This document shows, in pieces, positions 43,905 to 51,655 of a DNA stretch of 64,000 bases (the stretch's first letter is position 1; each line of letters opens with the position of its first letter). A program made the translations under genes and the position numbers. The notes beneath the pieces are model-generated. The model saw nothing but the letters and a program-made list of their open reading frames with translations, was not told the DNA's origin and made no database searches. The DNA comes from Marinibacterium profundimaris (GTDB lineage: Bacteria; Pseudomonadota; Alphaproteobacteria; Rhodobacterales; Rhodobacteraceae), in the NCBI RefSeq assembly GCF_002210095.1, contig NZ_AQQR01000017.1, forward strand, positions 1 through 64,000. Reading direction: 5' to 3'.

Positions 43905-44564
43905 TCAACTTTGGCTGGCCGCAACTTCCGCAGCCACCAGTCGCCGCAGTTCGGCCTCACCGAACGGGTCTAATGGCTTGGCGTTGACGAAGAACGTGGG
44001 CGTTTGTCGCACGCCTACCGCTTCGACATCAGCGCGGTCCTGATTGAGCACCGCCACGACACCGGGGGCCAGCATCTGTGTCCGAGCAGCTTCGACATCC
44101 AGACCACCGCTTGCGGCAATCTCAAGGATCAAACCCGGTGCCGGAGTGCCATGGGACGCCCATCGCGGCTGCTCGCGCAGGACCGCTTCCAGCACGGGTT
44201 CGAACACATCCTGCATCCGCGCAGCTTCGAGAACACGGATCGCTTCCACCGAAGCGTCCCCGTGAAACGCGGTGTATCGAATTACGACACGGATCGCATC
44301 ACCGTGCTCAGCCATGATCTCTTTGACCACGGGATAGAATGCGCGGCATGCCTCGCAAGCTGGATCGAAAAACTCGACAATCGTGACAGGTGCCGTTTCG
44401 GGGCCGAGGATCGGGGAATAGGGCCGGATCAGCACATCGTTCACTTCGGGCGCGACAGGGACTGCCTCTGCCATGGGTTGGGGGCGGGTGGCATACCAGG
44501 CCGCGCCGCTAAAACCTGCGGCGCCAACAGCCAGAACGGATAGAACGAGGCCGCGTCGATTCAT
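43905..44564 (-). CDS. DsbA-family thiol:disulfide oxidoreductase
   Basis: A 219-residue protein from ATG 44564 with an N-terminal membrane helix. The thioredoxin-fold active site is C-E-A-C in 'EFFDPACEACRAFYPVVKEI', and the cis-Pro loop is 'GVRQTPTFFVNAKPL'. It oxidises or isomerises disulfides in the periplasm. It overlaps the DsbB-like gene by 4 bp, forming a dedicated donor-oxidase pair. The frame upstream to 44945 is antisense noise over dsbB. Confidence 0.87.
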   Translation of the reverse strand: MNRRGLVLSVLAVGAAGFSGAAWYATRPQPMAEAVPVAPEVNDVLIRPYSPILGPETAPVTIVEFFDPACEACRAFYPVVKEIMAEHGDAIRVVIRYTAFHGDASVEAIRVLEAARMQDVFEPVLEAVLREQPRWASHGTPAPGLILEIAASGGLDVEAARTQMLAPGVVAVLNQDRADVEAVGVRQTPTFFVNAKPLDPFGEAELRRLVAAEVAASQS

Positions 44565-44983
44565 GTTTGTTTTTCCTTCAGTGAAAGGGCCGACAGCATC
44601 CCGATCATCGTGAAGGCGACAAGCGCCAACAGCGGAATCGGAATGCCGAAGACCACCTGGTTGTCGTCGGTACAAGAGGGGCCGGTCGCCGTGCAGGGCT
44701 GGATCGCCTCGGGGATCAGCCCGACATAGAGGCCGATGTGATACGACGCCACTGCCGCCCCCCCAAGCGCCAGCGCAACGCCATAGCGCCCCACGCGGGG
44801 ATCCTGCCACCACAGCCCGAGCCCAAGAACGATAGCCAGGGGGAACATGAAGGCGCGCTGGAACCAGCAAAGGACGCAAGGCGTTTGACCAAGCACCTCG
44901 CCAATAAAGAGCACGGCAAGCGATGCGATAAGCGCAATGATCCAAGCAAGAACAAGGGCCGCTTCTCCGGAAAGGCGGGTCAT
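44561..44983 (-). CDS. DsbB/BdbC-like disulfide oxidoreductase
   Basis: A 140-residue membrane protein of four helices. The first Cys pair is C-V-L-C ('GQTPCVLCWFQRA') and the second is C-x7-C ('IQPCTATGPSCTDDNQ'). It passes electrons from the DsbA-like partner to quinone. It is short, as in BdbC proteins, and lies 5 bp after the first SCO gene. Confidence 0.87.
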   Translation of the reverse strand: MTRLSGEAALVLAWIIALIASLAVLFIGEVLGQTPCVLCWFQRAFMFPLAIVLGLGLWWQDPRVGRYGVALALGGAAVASYHIGLYVGLIPEAIQPCTATGPSCTDDNQVVFGIPIPLLALVAFTMIGMLSALSLKEKQT

Positions 44984-44988
44984 GGCAA

Positions 44989-45591
44989 TCAGATCCTCTT
45001 TCTCAGATCCGCAAGGATCTCTTCGGCGGGTGTGCCGTAGGGCCAGGAATTGGCGAAGCCCGCCCGCGGATCAAAAAGAAACAGGTGCGATGTGTGCCCC
45101 ATTGTGTATCCACCCGGCGCGGTGGCCTCCTCGATCCTCTCAAAGAAAATTGGGAAGGTCTCGGATGTTGCGGCGATCTGCTCCGGCGTGCCGGTCAGCC
45201 CGATGATCCCAGCGTCGAACAGGGGCACATACCCGGCAAGTGCTGTCGGCGTATCCCGCTCCGGATCAATCGTTATAAAGATCGGCTGGACCTTTGCCGC
45301 CTCGTCGCCCAAGCCCTCCATCACGGCCGCGACTTCGGACAGTGTTGTTGGACAGACGTCGGGGCAATTGGTGAAACCAAAGAAGACCAGCATCCAGCGC
45401 CCTGCGAAATCTTCGTCTGTTTGGACCATGCCGCGATGATCCGTGAGTTCGAACTGCGCAAAGAAAGGTGGTTCGGTCTCGGCTTGGGCAAGGTCGGCGC
45501 GGTAGTCCGCCCACATTAGCAGCCAGATGAAAACGAACGCCGCCGCGCCCGCCAAAACCCATAGTACTTTCTGAAGATCTGAAAGCTTCAC
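44989..45591 (-). CDS. SCO1/SenC-family protein (first gene of the large operon)
   Basis: A 200-residue membrane-anchored thioredoxin-fold protein with a helix at residues 8-28, CPDVC in 'FFGFTNCPDVCPTTLSEV' and the third ligand in 'YTMGHTSHLFLFD'. It is a paralogue of the SCO protein at 42783. As the first gene after the MerR-type promoter at 45627-45657 it probably leads the 13-gene operon that ends at 34981. Confidence 0.88.
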   Translation of the reverse strand: MKLSDLQKVLWVLAGAAAFVFIWLLMWADYRADLAQAETEPPFFAQFELTDHRGMVQTDEDFAGRWMLVFFGFTNCPDVCPTTLSEVAAVMEGLGDEAAKVQPIFITIDPERDTPTALAGYVPLFDAGIIGLTGTPEQIAATSETFPIFFERIEEATAPGGYTMGHTSHLFLFDPRAGFANSWPYGTPAEEILADLRKRI

Positions 45592-45626
45592 GCGCTCCGC
45601 CCGAATTTGGTTCTATATTTTCAGCG

Positions 45627-45657
45627 CGCTTACACCCTCTAGCTACTGTAGGTTCAA
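45627..45657 (-). promoter_or_regulatory. MerR-type promoter of the 13-gene envelope/metal operon
   Basis: On the minus strand: TTGAAC (45657-45652), a 19-bp spacer containing CTACAGTAGCTAGAGGG, and TAAGCG (45632-45627), 36 bp upstream of the SCO start. It is divergent from merR and has the same operator as the plus-strand sites. Confidence 0.75.
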
Positions 45658-45735
45658 GACTTATTATGGATGGAAGAGCGATGTTCACTGACCTGTGAGA
45701 TGCCAAGCGGAACTTGTGCAAAAAAACGCTTAAAG

Positions 45736-45750
45736 CTACACGGGCTGTAG
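45736..45750 (+). promoter_or_regulatory. Possible MerR autoregulatory site
   Basis: CTACA-CGGGC-TGTAG lies 19 bp upstream of the merR start codon and has the outer half-sites of the other operators. No good -10 element follows, so it may be a repressor-type site for the regulator's own gene. Confidence 0.45.
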
Positions 45751-45768
45751 ATAGTCTGGAGAGATGAT

Positions 45769-46197
45769 ATGCTGACAATCGGCACTTTGGCAAAAAAGAC
45801 CGGGACGAAGGTGCAGACGATCCGCTATTACGAGCAGATCGGACTCTTGCCCGAGCCCGGGCGATCGGCTGGCGGTCAGCGGCGCTATGGAGATAGTGAG
45901 CTTGACCGTTTGTCTTTCGTCCGGCATGCGCGGCAACTCGGGTTCTCGCTGGACGCGATCCGTGAGCTTCTCGATCTGAGCGATCATCCGGACAAGTCTT
46001 GCGCGGAGGCCGATGCCATCGCTCGCAGGCAACTTAAGCAGGTTGAGCAACGTATGGCCCGACTTGAAGCCCTTCGGACAGAATTGCAGAGGATGGTGCA
46101 TGAATGCAGCGGCGGGCACACGGCCGATTGCCGTGTGCTGGAGGTGTTGCGCGACCATTCCGAGTGCCTGACGGACCACGACGAGATCGGCGCCTGA
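45769..46197 (+). CDS. PbrR/CadR-like MerR-family regulator
   Basis: A 142-residue MerR activator. The winged HTH is at residues 1-40 ('[30 protein letters not shown]'), followed by a coiled-coil dimer helix. Metal ligands are C78, C113 and C121, matching the triad of PbrR and CadR; C133 is extra. C78 places it among divalent-metal sensors and not CueR-like copper sensors. It probably activates all five 19-bp-spacer promoters in the window. The ynfA-like gene follows directly. Confidence 0.85.
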   Translation: MLTIGTLAKKTGTKVQTIRYYEQIGLLPEPGRSAGGQRRYGDSELDRLSFVRHARQLGFSLDAIRELLDLSDHPDKSCAEADAIARRQLKQVEQRMARLEALRTELQRMVHECSGGHTADCRVLEVLRDHSECLTDHDEIGA

Positions 46198-46198
46198 G

Positions 46199-46525
46199 AT
46201 GACCGCAGTGCTCGTCTATCCGCTCGCGGCCTTGGCTGAGATCGCCGGATGCTTTGCCATCTGGGCATGGTGGCGTCTTGGCGCGTCCCCTCTTTGGCTT
46301 GTCCCCGGTGTGGCGGCGCTGGTGGCGTTCGGCTGGCTTCTGGCTCAGGTCGACACTGTGGCTGCGGGACGCGCCTTTGCGGCCTATGGTGGGATCTATA
46401 TTGCCGCGTCCATTCTCTGGATGTGGCTCGCCGAAGGGCACCGGCCGGACAGGTGGGATCTGCTCGGCACCGCTGTATGCTTGTTGGGTGCCGCTATCAT
46501 CCTCGCGGCACCCCGCGGAGCGTAA
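46199..46525 (+). CDS. YnfA-family small membrane protein
   Basis: A 108-residue protein of four helices matching the YnfA/UPF0060 family: '[19 protein letters not shown]', '[30 protein letters not shown]'. YnfA proteins are small SMR-like transporters. It starts one base after the merR stop and is probably co-transcribed. It may export a metal or toxic compound, but that is inference. Confidence 0.85.
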   Translation: MTAVLVYPLAALAEIAGCFAIWAWWRLGASPLWLVPGVAALVAFGWLLAQVDTVAAGRAFAAYGGIYIAASILWMWLAEGHRPDRWDLLGTAVCLLGAAIILAAPRGA

Positions 46526-46534
46526 AAAACGGCA

Positions 46535-46565
46535 TTGCTCCTACAGTAGCTTTAGCTTTTACAAC
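46535..46565 (+). promoter_or_regulatory. MerR-type promoter of ccdA-like gene
   Basis: TTGCTC (46535-46540), a 19-bp spacer with CTACAGTAGCTTTAG, and TACAAC (46560-46565), 38 bp upstream of the CcdA start. The operator half-sites are those of the 26835 and 45627 promoters. Confidence 0.7.
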
Positions 46566-46603
46566 GGTGCGCGTTTCACAGGCTAAAGCAAGGCAGGAAT
46601 TGA

Positions 46604-47338
46604 ATGTTCGAAATCTCAGGTGTTGGAATCGTCGCGGCTTTTCTGGGTGGCGCTATATCCTTTCTGTCGCCTTGCGTCTTGCCTCTTGCACCTGGCTACG
46701 TCTCTTACATCGCGGGACAGCCCGCCGCGAAATCCGGGGCGGCGCGCAGCATTGCCGAACGGGCGCGCAGCGTGGTCCTGAGTTTGTGGTTCGTGCTCGG
46801 GTTTTCGACAGTCTTCGTGGCGCTCGGGGCCGGGGCAAGTCTTTTGGGCGGGATGCTCTTGCGCTGGAAATACGAACTCGGGCTTGCGGGTGGCTTCTTG
46901 ATCGTCTTGTTCGGACTTGTCATGATGGGCGCGATCAAGATCCCCGCAATGATGCGTGACACGAGGCCCGACGTAAAAGTTGACGGCGGCAGCGCCGTTG
47001 GAGCCTACCTTTTGGGTCTTGCCTTTGCCTTTGGCTGGACGCCCTGCATAGGCCCTGTGCTTGGGTCGATCCTGGCAGTAAGCGCGACATCTGGAGCGGA
47101 CGGGATGGCCTTGCTGGCAATCTACTCCGCAGGGCTTGGACTGCCGTTTCTAATCATAGCGCTCTTCACCAACGAGATTGCAGGCAGGCTAAAGCGGATT
47201 GGTGCGGCTGGTCGATGGCTCTATCGTATATCGGGCGGACTGATGGTGCTGATGGGTATCGGCGTGATGACAGGTCAGATCAGCCGCCTTGCCTTCTGGC
47301 TGCTCGAAACCTTCCCGGCCCTTGGCACTATCGGATAG
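46604..47338 (+). CDS. CcdA-like thiol electron transporter
   Basis: A 244-residue membrane protein of six helices. The two redox Cys are in 'SFLSPCVLPLAPGYVSY' and 'AFGWTPCIGPVLGSILA'. CcdA moves reducing equivalents from cytosolic thioredoxin to periplasmic thiol proteins. With two SCO proteins and DsbAB in the same regulon it could keep metal-binding thiols reduced. It is a single-gene unit with its own MerR-type promoter. Confidence 0.88.
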   Translation: MFEISGVGIVAAFLGGAISFLSPCVLPLAPGYVSYIAGQPAAKSGAARSIAERARSVVLSLWFVLGFSTVFVALGAGASLLGGMLLRWKYELGLAGGFLIVLFGLVMMGAIKIPAMMRDTRPDVKVDGGSAVGAYLLGLAFAFGWTPCIGPVLGSILAVSATSGADGMALLAIYSAGLGLPFLIIALFTNEIAGRLKRIGAAGRWLYRISGGLMVLMGIGVMTGQISRLAFWLLETFPALGTIG

Positions 47339-47371
47339 AGCTGTGATCGAAAGTAACATTTGAGAAAAGGC

Positions 47372-47402
47372 TTGTCTCTCTAGTCACTGTAGAGATTAAG
47401 AC
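47372..47402 (+). promoter_or_regulatory. MerR-type promoter of the transglutaminase-like/CDF operon
   Basis: TTGTCT (47372-47377), a 19-bp spacer with CTCTAGTCACTGTAGAG, and TAAGAC (47397-47402). This is the most symmetric copy of the operator in the window. A transcript starting near 47409 makes the downstream GTG at 47432 a better start than GTG 47408. Confidence 0.75.
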
Positions 47403-47431
47403 TCCTCGTGAACGATTCGAGGAGAGACCCT

Positions 47432-48202
47432 GTGGCACCCACCGATTCCTATTTAACCGCAACAAGACTGCTGGATTTTGACTCGCCCTCAATCTCGAAC
47501 CTGGTACGAGATCGTGGCTGGCATGACCTTGCCCGTGTCGACCGGATTGGCGCGGTTTATGACTTTGTCCGGAACGTGATTGCGTTCGGCTACAACCGCG
47601 TCGACGACATTCCCGCCTCTGCGGTGCTGACCGACGGCTACGGGCAGTGCAACACGAAAGGGACGCTTCTCATGGCACTGCTGCGCAGCGTAGGCATCCG
47701 CTGCCGACTGCACGGCTTCACCATCCACAAGGCCCTGCAGCGTGGCGTGGTGCCCGAATTGGTCTACCCCCTCGCACCGTCCGAAATTCTGCACTCGTGG
47801 GTCGAAGTCGAAACAGAAGAGGGCTGGATCAATCTCGAAGGCTTCATTCTGGACGCCCCCTTCCTGCAGTCGCTTCAGAAGGAATTCAGCGAAACAGAAA
47901 GCCTTTGCGGCTACGGCGCTGGAACGGATTGCCTGAGTGCGCCACCAGTCAGTTGGAACGGCGGCAGCACTTATATTCAGAAAACCGGTATCGTTCGTGA
48001 TTTTGGAACCTTTGATGCGCCCGATGACTTTTATTTGAAATATAGTCAGAACTTCGGATTTGCGCGTGACTTTCTCTATCGCCACGTCATCCGTCACTGG
48101 ATGAATGCCCGGGTTCGCCGCATCCGTCGTGGAATGTTGCCAAAGGTCCCTGGTCTCAGTCGACCGAACCACAGCCATGAGGAGAACAACCGTGCCGCAT
48201 GA
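47432..48202 (+). CDS. Transglutaminase-like Cys-protease-fold protein
   Basis: A 256-residue protein. The transglutaminase-like core has the catalytic Cys in 'DGYGQCNTKGTLLMALLRSVG' and His in 'EILHSWVEVETEEGWINLEGF'. The third position usually held by Asp is not obvious: an NLEGF follows where 'DPT'-like motifs are normal. No signal peptide is seen, so it may be cytosolic. GTG 47432 has GAGGAG at 47418-47423; GTG 47408 is at the predicted transcription start. It lies upstream of a CDF pump in the same MerR-controlled unit. Its role in metal response is unknown. Confidence 0.7.
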   Translation: MAPTDSYLTATRLLDFDSPSISNLVRDRGWHDLARVDRIGAVYDFVRNVIAFGYNRVDDIPASAVLTDGYGQCNTKGTLLMALLRSVGIRCRLHGFTIHKALQRGVVPELVYPLAPSEILHSWVEVETEEGWINLEGFILDAPFLQSLQKEFSETESLCGYGAGTDCLSAPPVSWNGGSTYIQKTGIVRDFGTFDAPDDFYLKYSQNFGFARDFLYRHVIRHWMNARVRRIRRGMLPKVPGLSRPNHSHEENNRAA

Positions 48203-49136
48203 TCATGGCCATACCCACATTGATCCTGAATCAGGTGATCGTAGGGTCTCCATCGCAATCTGGGCCAACGGGCTTCTGACCGTCGCGCAGATCGTTGGCG
48301 GCATCCTTTCCGGCAGCCTGGCGCTGATCGCAGATGCCCTACACAATTTTTCGGACATGGCGTCACTGGTGATCGCGTTCGTTGCGCGCAAAATCGCCAG
48401 ACGACCCGCCGATGAACGCATGACATTCGGCTATGGTCGGATTGAAATCGTCGCGGCACTCATCAACTACACGACCCTGATCCTGATCGGTTTCTACCTG
48501 ATCTATGAGGGTGGCATGCGGATGATCGACCCGCCCGAGGTCGCTGGTTGGACGGTGGTGATCCTGGGCGGTGTGGCACTCGTCGTCGACACGTTGACGG
48601 CGCTGCTCACCTATTCGATGCAGAAAGGCAGTGTGAACATCCGTGCGCTTTTCCTGCACAACCTGTCGGACGCTTTGGCCTCTGTGGCAGTCATCATTGG
48701 AGGGTCCCTGATCATCCTCTACGACATGCGATGGGTCGATCCCGCAATCACCATCGGCATTGCCCTTTACATCCTCTATCTGGCTTTCACTGAGATTGGC
48801 GGTCCGATCAGAACCCTGATGCTCGGCAGCCCACCCGACATCGACAATGCAGCCGTCGTTGAGGCGCTGCGGAGCGTCGATGGTGTAGCGGACGTTCACC
48901 ACGTGCATCTGTGGCAGATGGAGGAGCACAAGGCGGCGCTGGACTGCCACGTGGTGCTGACAGCGGGCGGCTGGGGTAAAATCGAAAAGAACAAGGCAGC
49001 GATCAAGGACCGGCTGAAGGAGGACTTCAACATCGCCCATTCCAGCCTGGAGTTCGAACACGAAGACCGCGCACACGAAAACGCCGACCTCTACGGTCAC
49101 GGCAAGCCTGAAGAGGAGGAGAACCGTTTTCACTGA
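48192..49136 (+). CDS. Cation diffusion facilitator (CzcD-like)
   Basis: A 314-residue CDF transporter with six helices, metal sites 'ADALHNFSDMASL' and 'FLHNLSDALASV', and a C-terminal domain with 'VADVHHVHLWQMEEHKAALDCHVVL'. The paired HNxxD sites are those of Zn(II) exporters. The N-terminus carries a short HDHGHTH tract. GTG 48192 has GAGGAG at 48179-48184; ATG 48177 is the alternative. It overlaps the stop of the transglutaminase-like gene and ends the plus-strand island. Confidence 0.85.
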   Translation: MPHDHGHTHIDPESGDRRVSIAIWANGLLTVAQIVGGILSGSLALIADALHNFSDMASLVIAFVARKIARRPADERMTFGYGRIEIVAALINYTTLILIGFYLIYEGGMRMIDPPEVAGWTVVILGGVALVVDTLTALLTYSMQKGSVNIRALFLHNLSDALASVAVIIGGSLIILYDMRWVDPAITIGIALYILYLAFTEIGGPIRTLMLGSPPDIDNAAVVEALRSVDGVADVHHVHLWQMEEHKAALDCHVVLTAGGWGKIEKNKAAIKDRLKEDFNIAHSSLEFEHEDRAHENADLYGHGKPEEEENRFH

Positions 49137-49570
49137 GCTTGTGAGAGGTCATGAAGGTGTGATCGACGTCGATTGCGAGTGCAAGCTAAGCGACAGCGAC
49201 CTGAAACGGGTGCACGGCCTGCTTCAAGCCAGCCTGGCCTGGTCCTCGAACTCACGAGGTTCGAAGCCTTCAAGGTTCCGTCTGCTTCTGAGCCGTTGCA
49301 GAACTGCTGAGAGCCCGAATGCGTCCTATTCGCCAAACAGATTTAGGTAGAACCGATTTAAGGGCAATTCGAGACTCATTTGACGATCGAGATGGCTCGG
49401 ACGCTTTGACATGCCGTGGGATTGGCGCAGCGCGCAACGTGGCGGATGACGACGGGCGGCTCAGTCACCTCGCGATCTTGCTGACCGCCGCAACCGCAAC
49501 ACGCATCATCATTGTTGCAATAGTATATTTTCGTAGGTATGCTGGGTGAAGATTGTCAAGGGTCCTTGCC
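49137..49570. other. Gene-poor interval between metal island and transfer region
   Basis: No credible gene is seen in these 434 bp; short frames on both strands have no recognisable content. The right end holds the AT-rich promoter-like element at 49520-49535. The change from island to transfer genes falls here, so it may mark an insertion boundary. Confidence 0.5.
49520..49535 (+). promoter_or_regulatory. Transfer-region control motif, copy 1
   Basis: ATAGTATATTTTCGTA lies 36-51 bp upstream of the secreted protein gene at 49571. It matches 14 of 16 positions of the motif ATAGTATACTATCGTA at 51591-51606 in front of the VirB operon. It probably contains the -10 element and a shared operator. 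Confidence 0.5.
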
Positions 49571-50326
49571 ATGCGTTTCGAATTCAAAAACCTCCCTCTG
49601 GCGGCCTTTTTAGCTCTCGCCTTGACCGGCCCAACAGTTCCGACACAAGCACGCGCCCAAACCTATCAGATCGATTGTGCCATCCTGCTGTGTTTGTCCG
49701 GTGGATGGCCAGCTTCCGTGCCCTGCGCCCGCGCACGGGCCGAGTTCATCCGGCGCATAACTCCATGGCCGGTGGAGCCGCCGCTTCAGATTTGGCGCTG
49801 CCCGATGGGTGCGTCTTACGATGGACCTGCTAGATCGCGGACCGCGGACCGGATCTTCGATGCCCTATATGGTGATTCAGGAACCCCTCCAAACTCTTCA
49901 ACCCCGCTCTTCGATCAGGCAGCCAGGGCAGGCGGGATGCTTGGGCGCAAAGGCTCCAACGCGGCTTGGGACAACCTCGTAAGGGCTGATTACGCCCTCC
50001 AGCTCGTAGAAGACCGCGCCGACATCGATATCAGCGGGCCGGAATTCAACTTCGTGCGTTCCATCCGCGTCTTTGACGTTCGTTATGCCCGCCAGCACGA
50101 ATCCGGGCGAGATGGCGACTGCAACCGCAGCGCCGCCGTTGTCCTCGGCACCTACGGGATCCAGGGCGATTTTTCTTGGAGGGTGTCGTCACCCGCAGCG
50201 CTTCCTGATGCGCATGCCGGTCTCGAGCGATGGGGCGAGCACTGCCCGAGCATTTATCACAGATCCGTCTTCGTTGAGTGGCGTGACTATAGCGGGAATT
50301 ACGGTTTTGAGCAGGTCAATTACTGA
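49571..50326 (+). CDS. Conserved exported protein of the transfer region
   Basis: A 251-residue protein from ATG 49571 with a signal peptide to about residue 30 ('TQARAQ'). The mature part has six or more Cys ('IDCAILLCLSGGWPASVPCARARAEFIRRITPWP', 'CNRSAAVVLGTYG'), which suggests disulfides. I have no family name, but proteins of this type commonly lie beside VirB genes in Rhodobacteraceae plasmids. An upstream ATG (49553) is possible. It probably acts in the periplasm in conjugation. Confidence 0.65.
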   Translation: MRFEFKNLPLAAFLALALTGPTVPTQARAQTYQIDCAILLCLSGGWPASVPCARARAEFIRRITPWPVEPPLQIWRCPMGASYDGPARSRTADRIFDALYGDSGTPPNSSTPLFDQAARAGGMLGRKGSNAAWDNLVRADYALQLVEDRADIDISGPEFNFVRSIRVFDVRYARQHESGRDGDCNRSAAVVLGTYGIQGDFSWRVSSPAALPDAHAGLERWGEHCPSIYHRSVFVEWRDYSGNYGFEQVNY

Positions 50327-50428
50327 CTATTGAGCCGCAGCGAAGTCGCGCAGGGCCTTGTACGAAATCAAACCTGCAACGCAGGCACACGCACACAATC
50401 GAGGGCCATAAAGGCCATATTCCACCAT
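50327..50428 (-). CDS. Very small hydrophobic peptide (doubtful)
   Basis: A 33-residue frame (MVEYGLYGPR start) with a Cys-rich, moderately hydrophobic centre 'LCACACVAGLISY'. It begins one base after the stop of the 74-residue gene at 50430, which would suit coupling. Evidence is only position and composition. Confidence 0.3.
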   Translation of the reverse strand: MVEYGLYGPRLCACACVAGLISYKALRDFAAAQ

Positions 50429-50429
50429 G

Positions 50430-50654
50430 TCAGTCGTCGCGACAGGGCAGCTGCGTGAGAGACGCGAAGTCGATTTCAGCTTTATCGGCATCGCAGAGAT
50501 CCGGGTAAATCTTTGAGACGCGCTGTGGGCCATGCATGTCCCACCGGATTGCCAGAGCACCTGTGTTCCATCGATAAACCCAGCCAACAATGGTTTCTTC
50601 ATCGGCTGCAATCAAATTGGCGATGGCGACACCTTCGACCTTATCTTCATTCAC
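50430..50654 (-). CDS. Small hypothetical protein
   Basis: A 74-residue acidic protein (MNEDKVEGVAIANL start, 'WVYRWNTGALAIRWDMHGPQRV' middle) with protein-like composition and one Cys pair region near the end (Y-P-D-L-C-D, L-P-C-R-D-D). No family is recognised. It is convergent to the exported protein at 49571 with 104 bp between stops and is transcribed in the same direction as the XRE regulator gene 170 bp upstream. Confidence 0.5.
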   Translation of the reverse strand: MNEDKVEGVAIANLIAADEETIVGWVYRWNTGALAIRWDMHGPQRVSKIYPDLCDADKAEIDFASLTQLPCRDD

Positions 50655-50823
50655 TGTTAACTAATTTCCTGCAATTGGGCTTTTCCGACCGCAACTTCGA
50701 CTTCCGAAGCGTTTGCTGCAGCGGCATGCCTGTTTTGGTTAAATTGGTTAGCTGTTCTTCCTCGCGTCACCGATACTCACACCGGGAAAAGTTAGCTCCC
50801 GTGTTCTTGATTAATGAAATTGC

Positions 50824-51081
50824 TCAAATCCGGTGGTCGGGCTCCGTGGCGGCTTCGACGATCGCCAAAACCTCGAAGGGGTCAAAGCCGATGGCGCGCG
50901 CAAGGACGACCAGCTCGACGACGTCGACCCGGCGCTGGCCGCTTTCAATGCGCGCCACGAGGGATTGATGGCACTTGAGCTTGATCGCCAAGTCCTCCTG
51001 ACCGAGGCCCGCCTTGATGCGGGCGTCGACCAATGCTTGGCAGAGTGCCACCTGTCCCGTGCTTCTGATTGTCTTTGCCAC
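50824..51081 (-). CDS. XRE-family helix-turn-helix regulator
   Basis: An 85-residue single-domain repressor. The HTH is at about residues 14-65 ('LVDARIKAGLGQEDLAIKLKCHQSLVARIESGQRRVDVVELVVLARAIG'). It has no effector domain. Its gene has an inverted repeat 44-60 bp upstream (51125-51141) that could be its own operator. It stands between two transfer-related operons and is a candidate controller of the motif shared by 49520 and 51591. Confidence 0.8.
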   Translation of the reverse strand: MAKTIRSTGQVALCQALVDARIKAGLGQEDLAIKLKCHQSLVARIESGQRRVDVVELVVLARAIGFDPFEVLAIVEAATEPDHRI

Positions 51082-51124
51082 GCGTCACATACCTTTTGTG
51101 ACGTCGCTAGCGGATGAAATCTGT

Positions 51125-51141
51125 TATCTAAAAAGTAGATA
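51125..51141. promoter_or_regulatory. Inverted repeat upstream of the XRE gene
   Basis: TATCTA (51125-51130) AAAAG TAGATA (51136-51141). Its symmetric arms and AT-rich setting in the leader of the XRE gene suggest an autoregulatory operator. Confidence 0.4.
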
Positions 51142-51205
51142 TATGAGGGTGTTATCGGCGTCTGGTTTCCATGGGCTGCAAGTCTGATGCTCCCGAGGTT
51201 GCCCA

Positions 51206-51526
51206 TCAATCCCCTACCAATTGCAGGAACCGGCCATAGTCCTCGCTGACTTCGCGCGCTTCCTCGAAGGCGCGGGCGCGTTCGCTGTCGAGGCAACGGA
51301 AGTAGCTCTGGATATCCTGGATGTAGTCTTCGAAATCGCCACGGATGATGTCTGCATAGTCCCGCGCTGCCTGCGAATCGCTTGGCACGAAAGGACGGGC
51401 CGGGGCGAAGCAGGATTCCGCCAAAACTGGTCCGGGAACGCAGATCAGAAGGACCATAGCTTGCAATGGGAGCAGGCCTGTCAACCTTGGGTTTCTCAAA
51501 CCTGTTATCTCCTTGATCGCAGACAC
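51206..51526 (-). CDS. Small exported hypothetical protein
   Basis: A 106-residue protein with a signal peptide to about residue 36 ('PGPVLA'). The mature part has two Cys ('ESCFAPARPFVPSD' and 'YFRCLDSERARAF') and many charged residues. No domain is recognised. It is divergent from the VirB operon and shares its regulatory interval. It may be a periplasmic accessory of conjugation. Confidence 0.55.
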   Translation of the reverse strand: MSAIKEITGLRNPRLTGLLPLQAMVLLICVPGPVLAESCFAPARPFVPSDSQAARDYADIIRGDFEDYIQDIQSYFRCLDSERARAFEEAREVSEDYGRFLQLVGD

Positions 51527-51589
51527 TGGCCGTGACTAGTGTTTGCGTGACCAAACTACAGCTAAAGCACGATATTACATCTTGCGGTT

Positions 51590-51606
51590 GATAGTATACT
51601 ATCGTA
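51590..51606 (+). promoter_or_regulatory. Transfer-region control motif, copy 2 (VirB operon)
   Basis: GATAGTA/TACTATC is a perfect 14-bp palindrome (51590-51603) followed by GTA. It lies about 50 bp upstream of the first gene of the VirB operon. The core repeats the motif at 49520-49535. Confidence 0.55.
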
Positions 51607-51655
51607 ACTCTGGGCTTCAAGTAGGAATGCCCAGGGTCGCGCCATTGGAGAAAGC

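Noticed and set aside
49141-49549. Small frames between the CDF gene and the transfer region
   Set aside because: No ribosome site, no recognisable content and no conserved strand preference.
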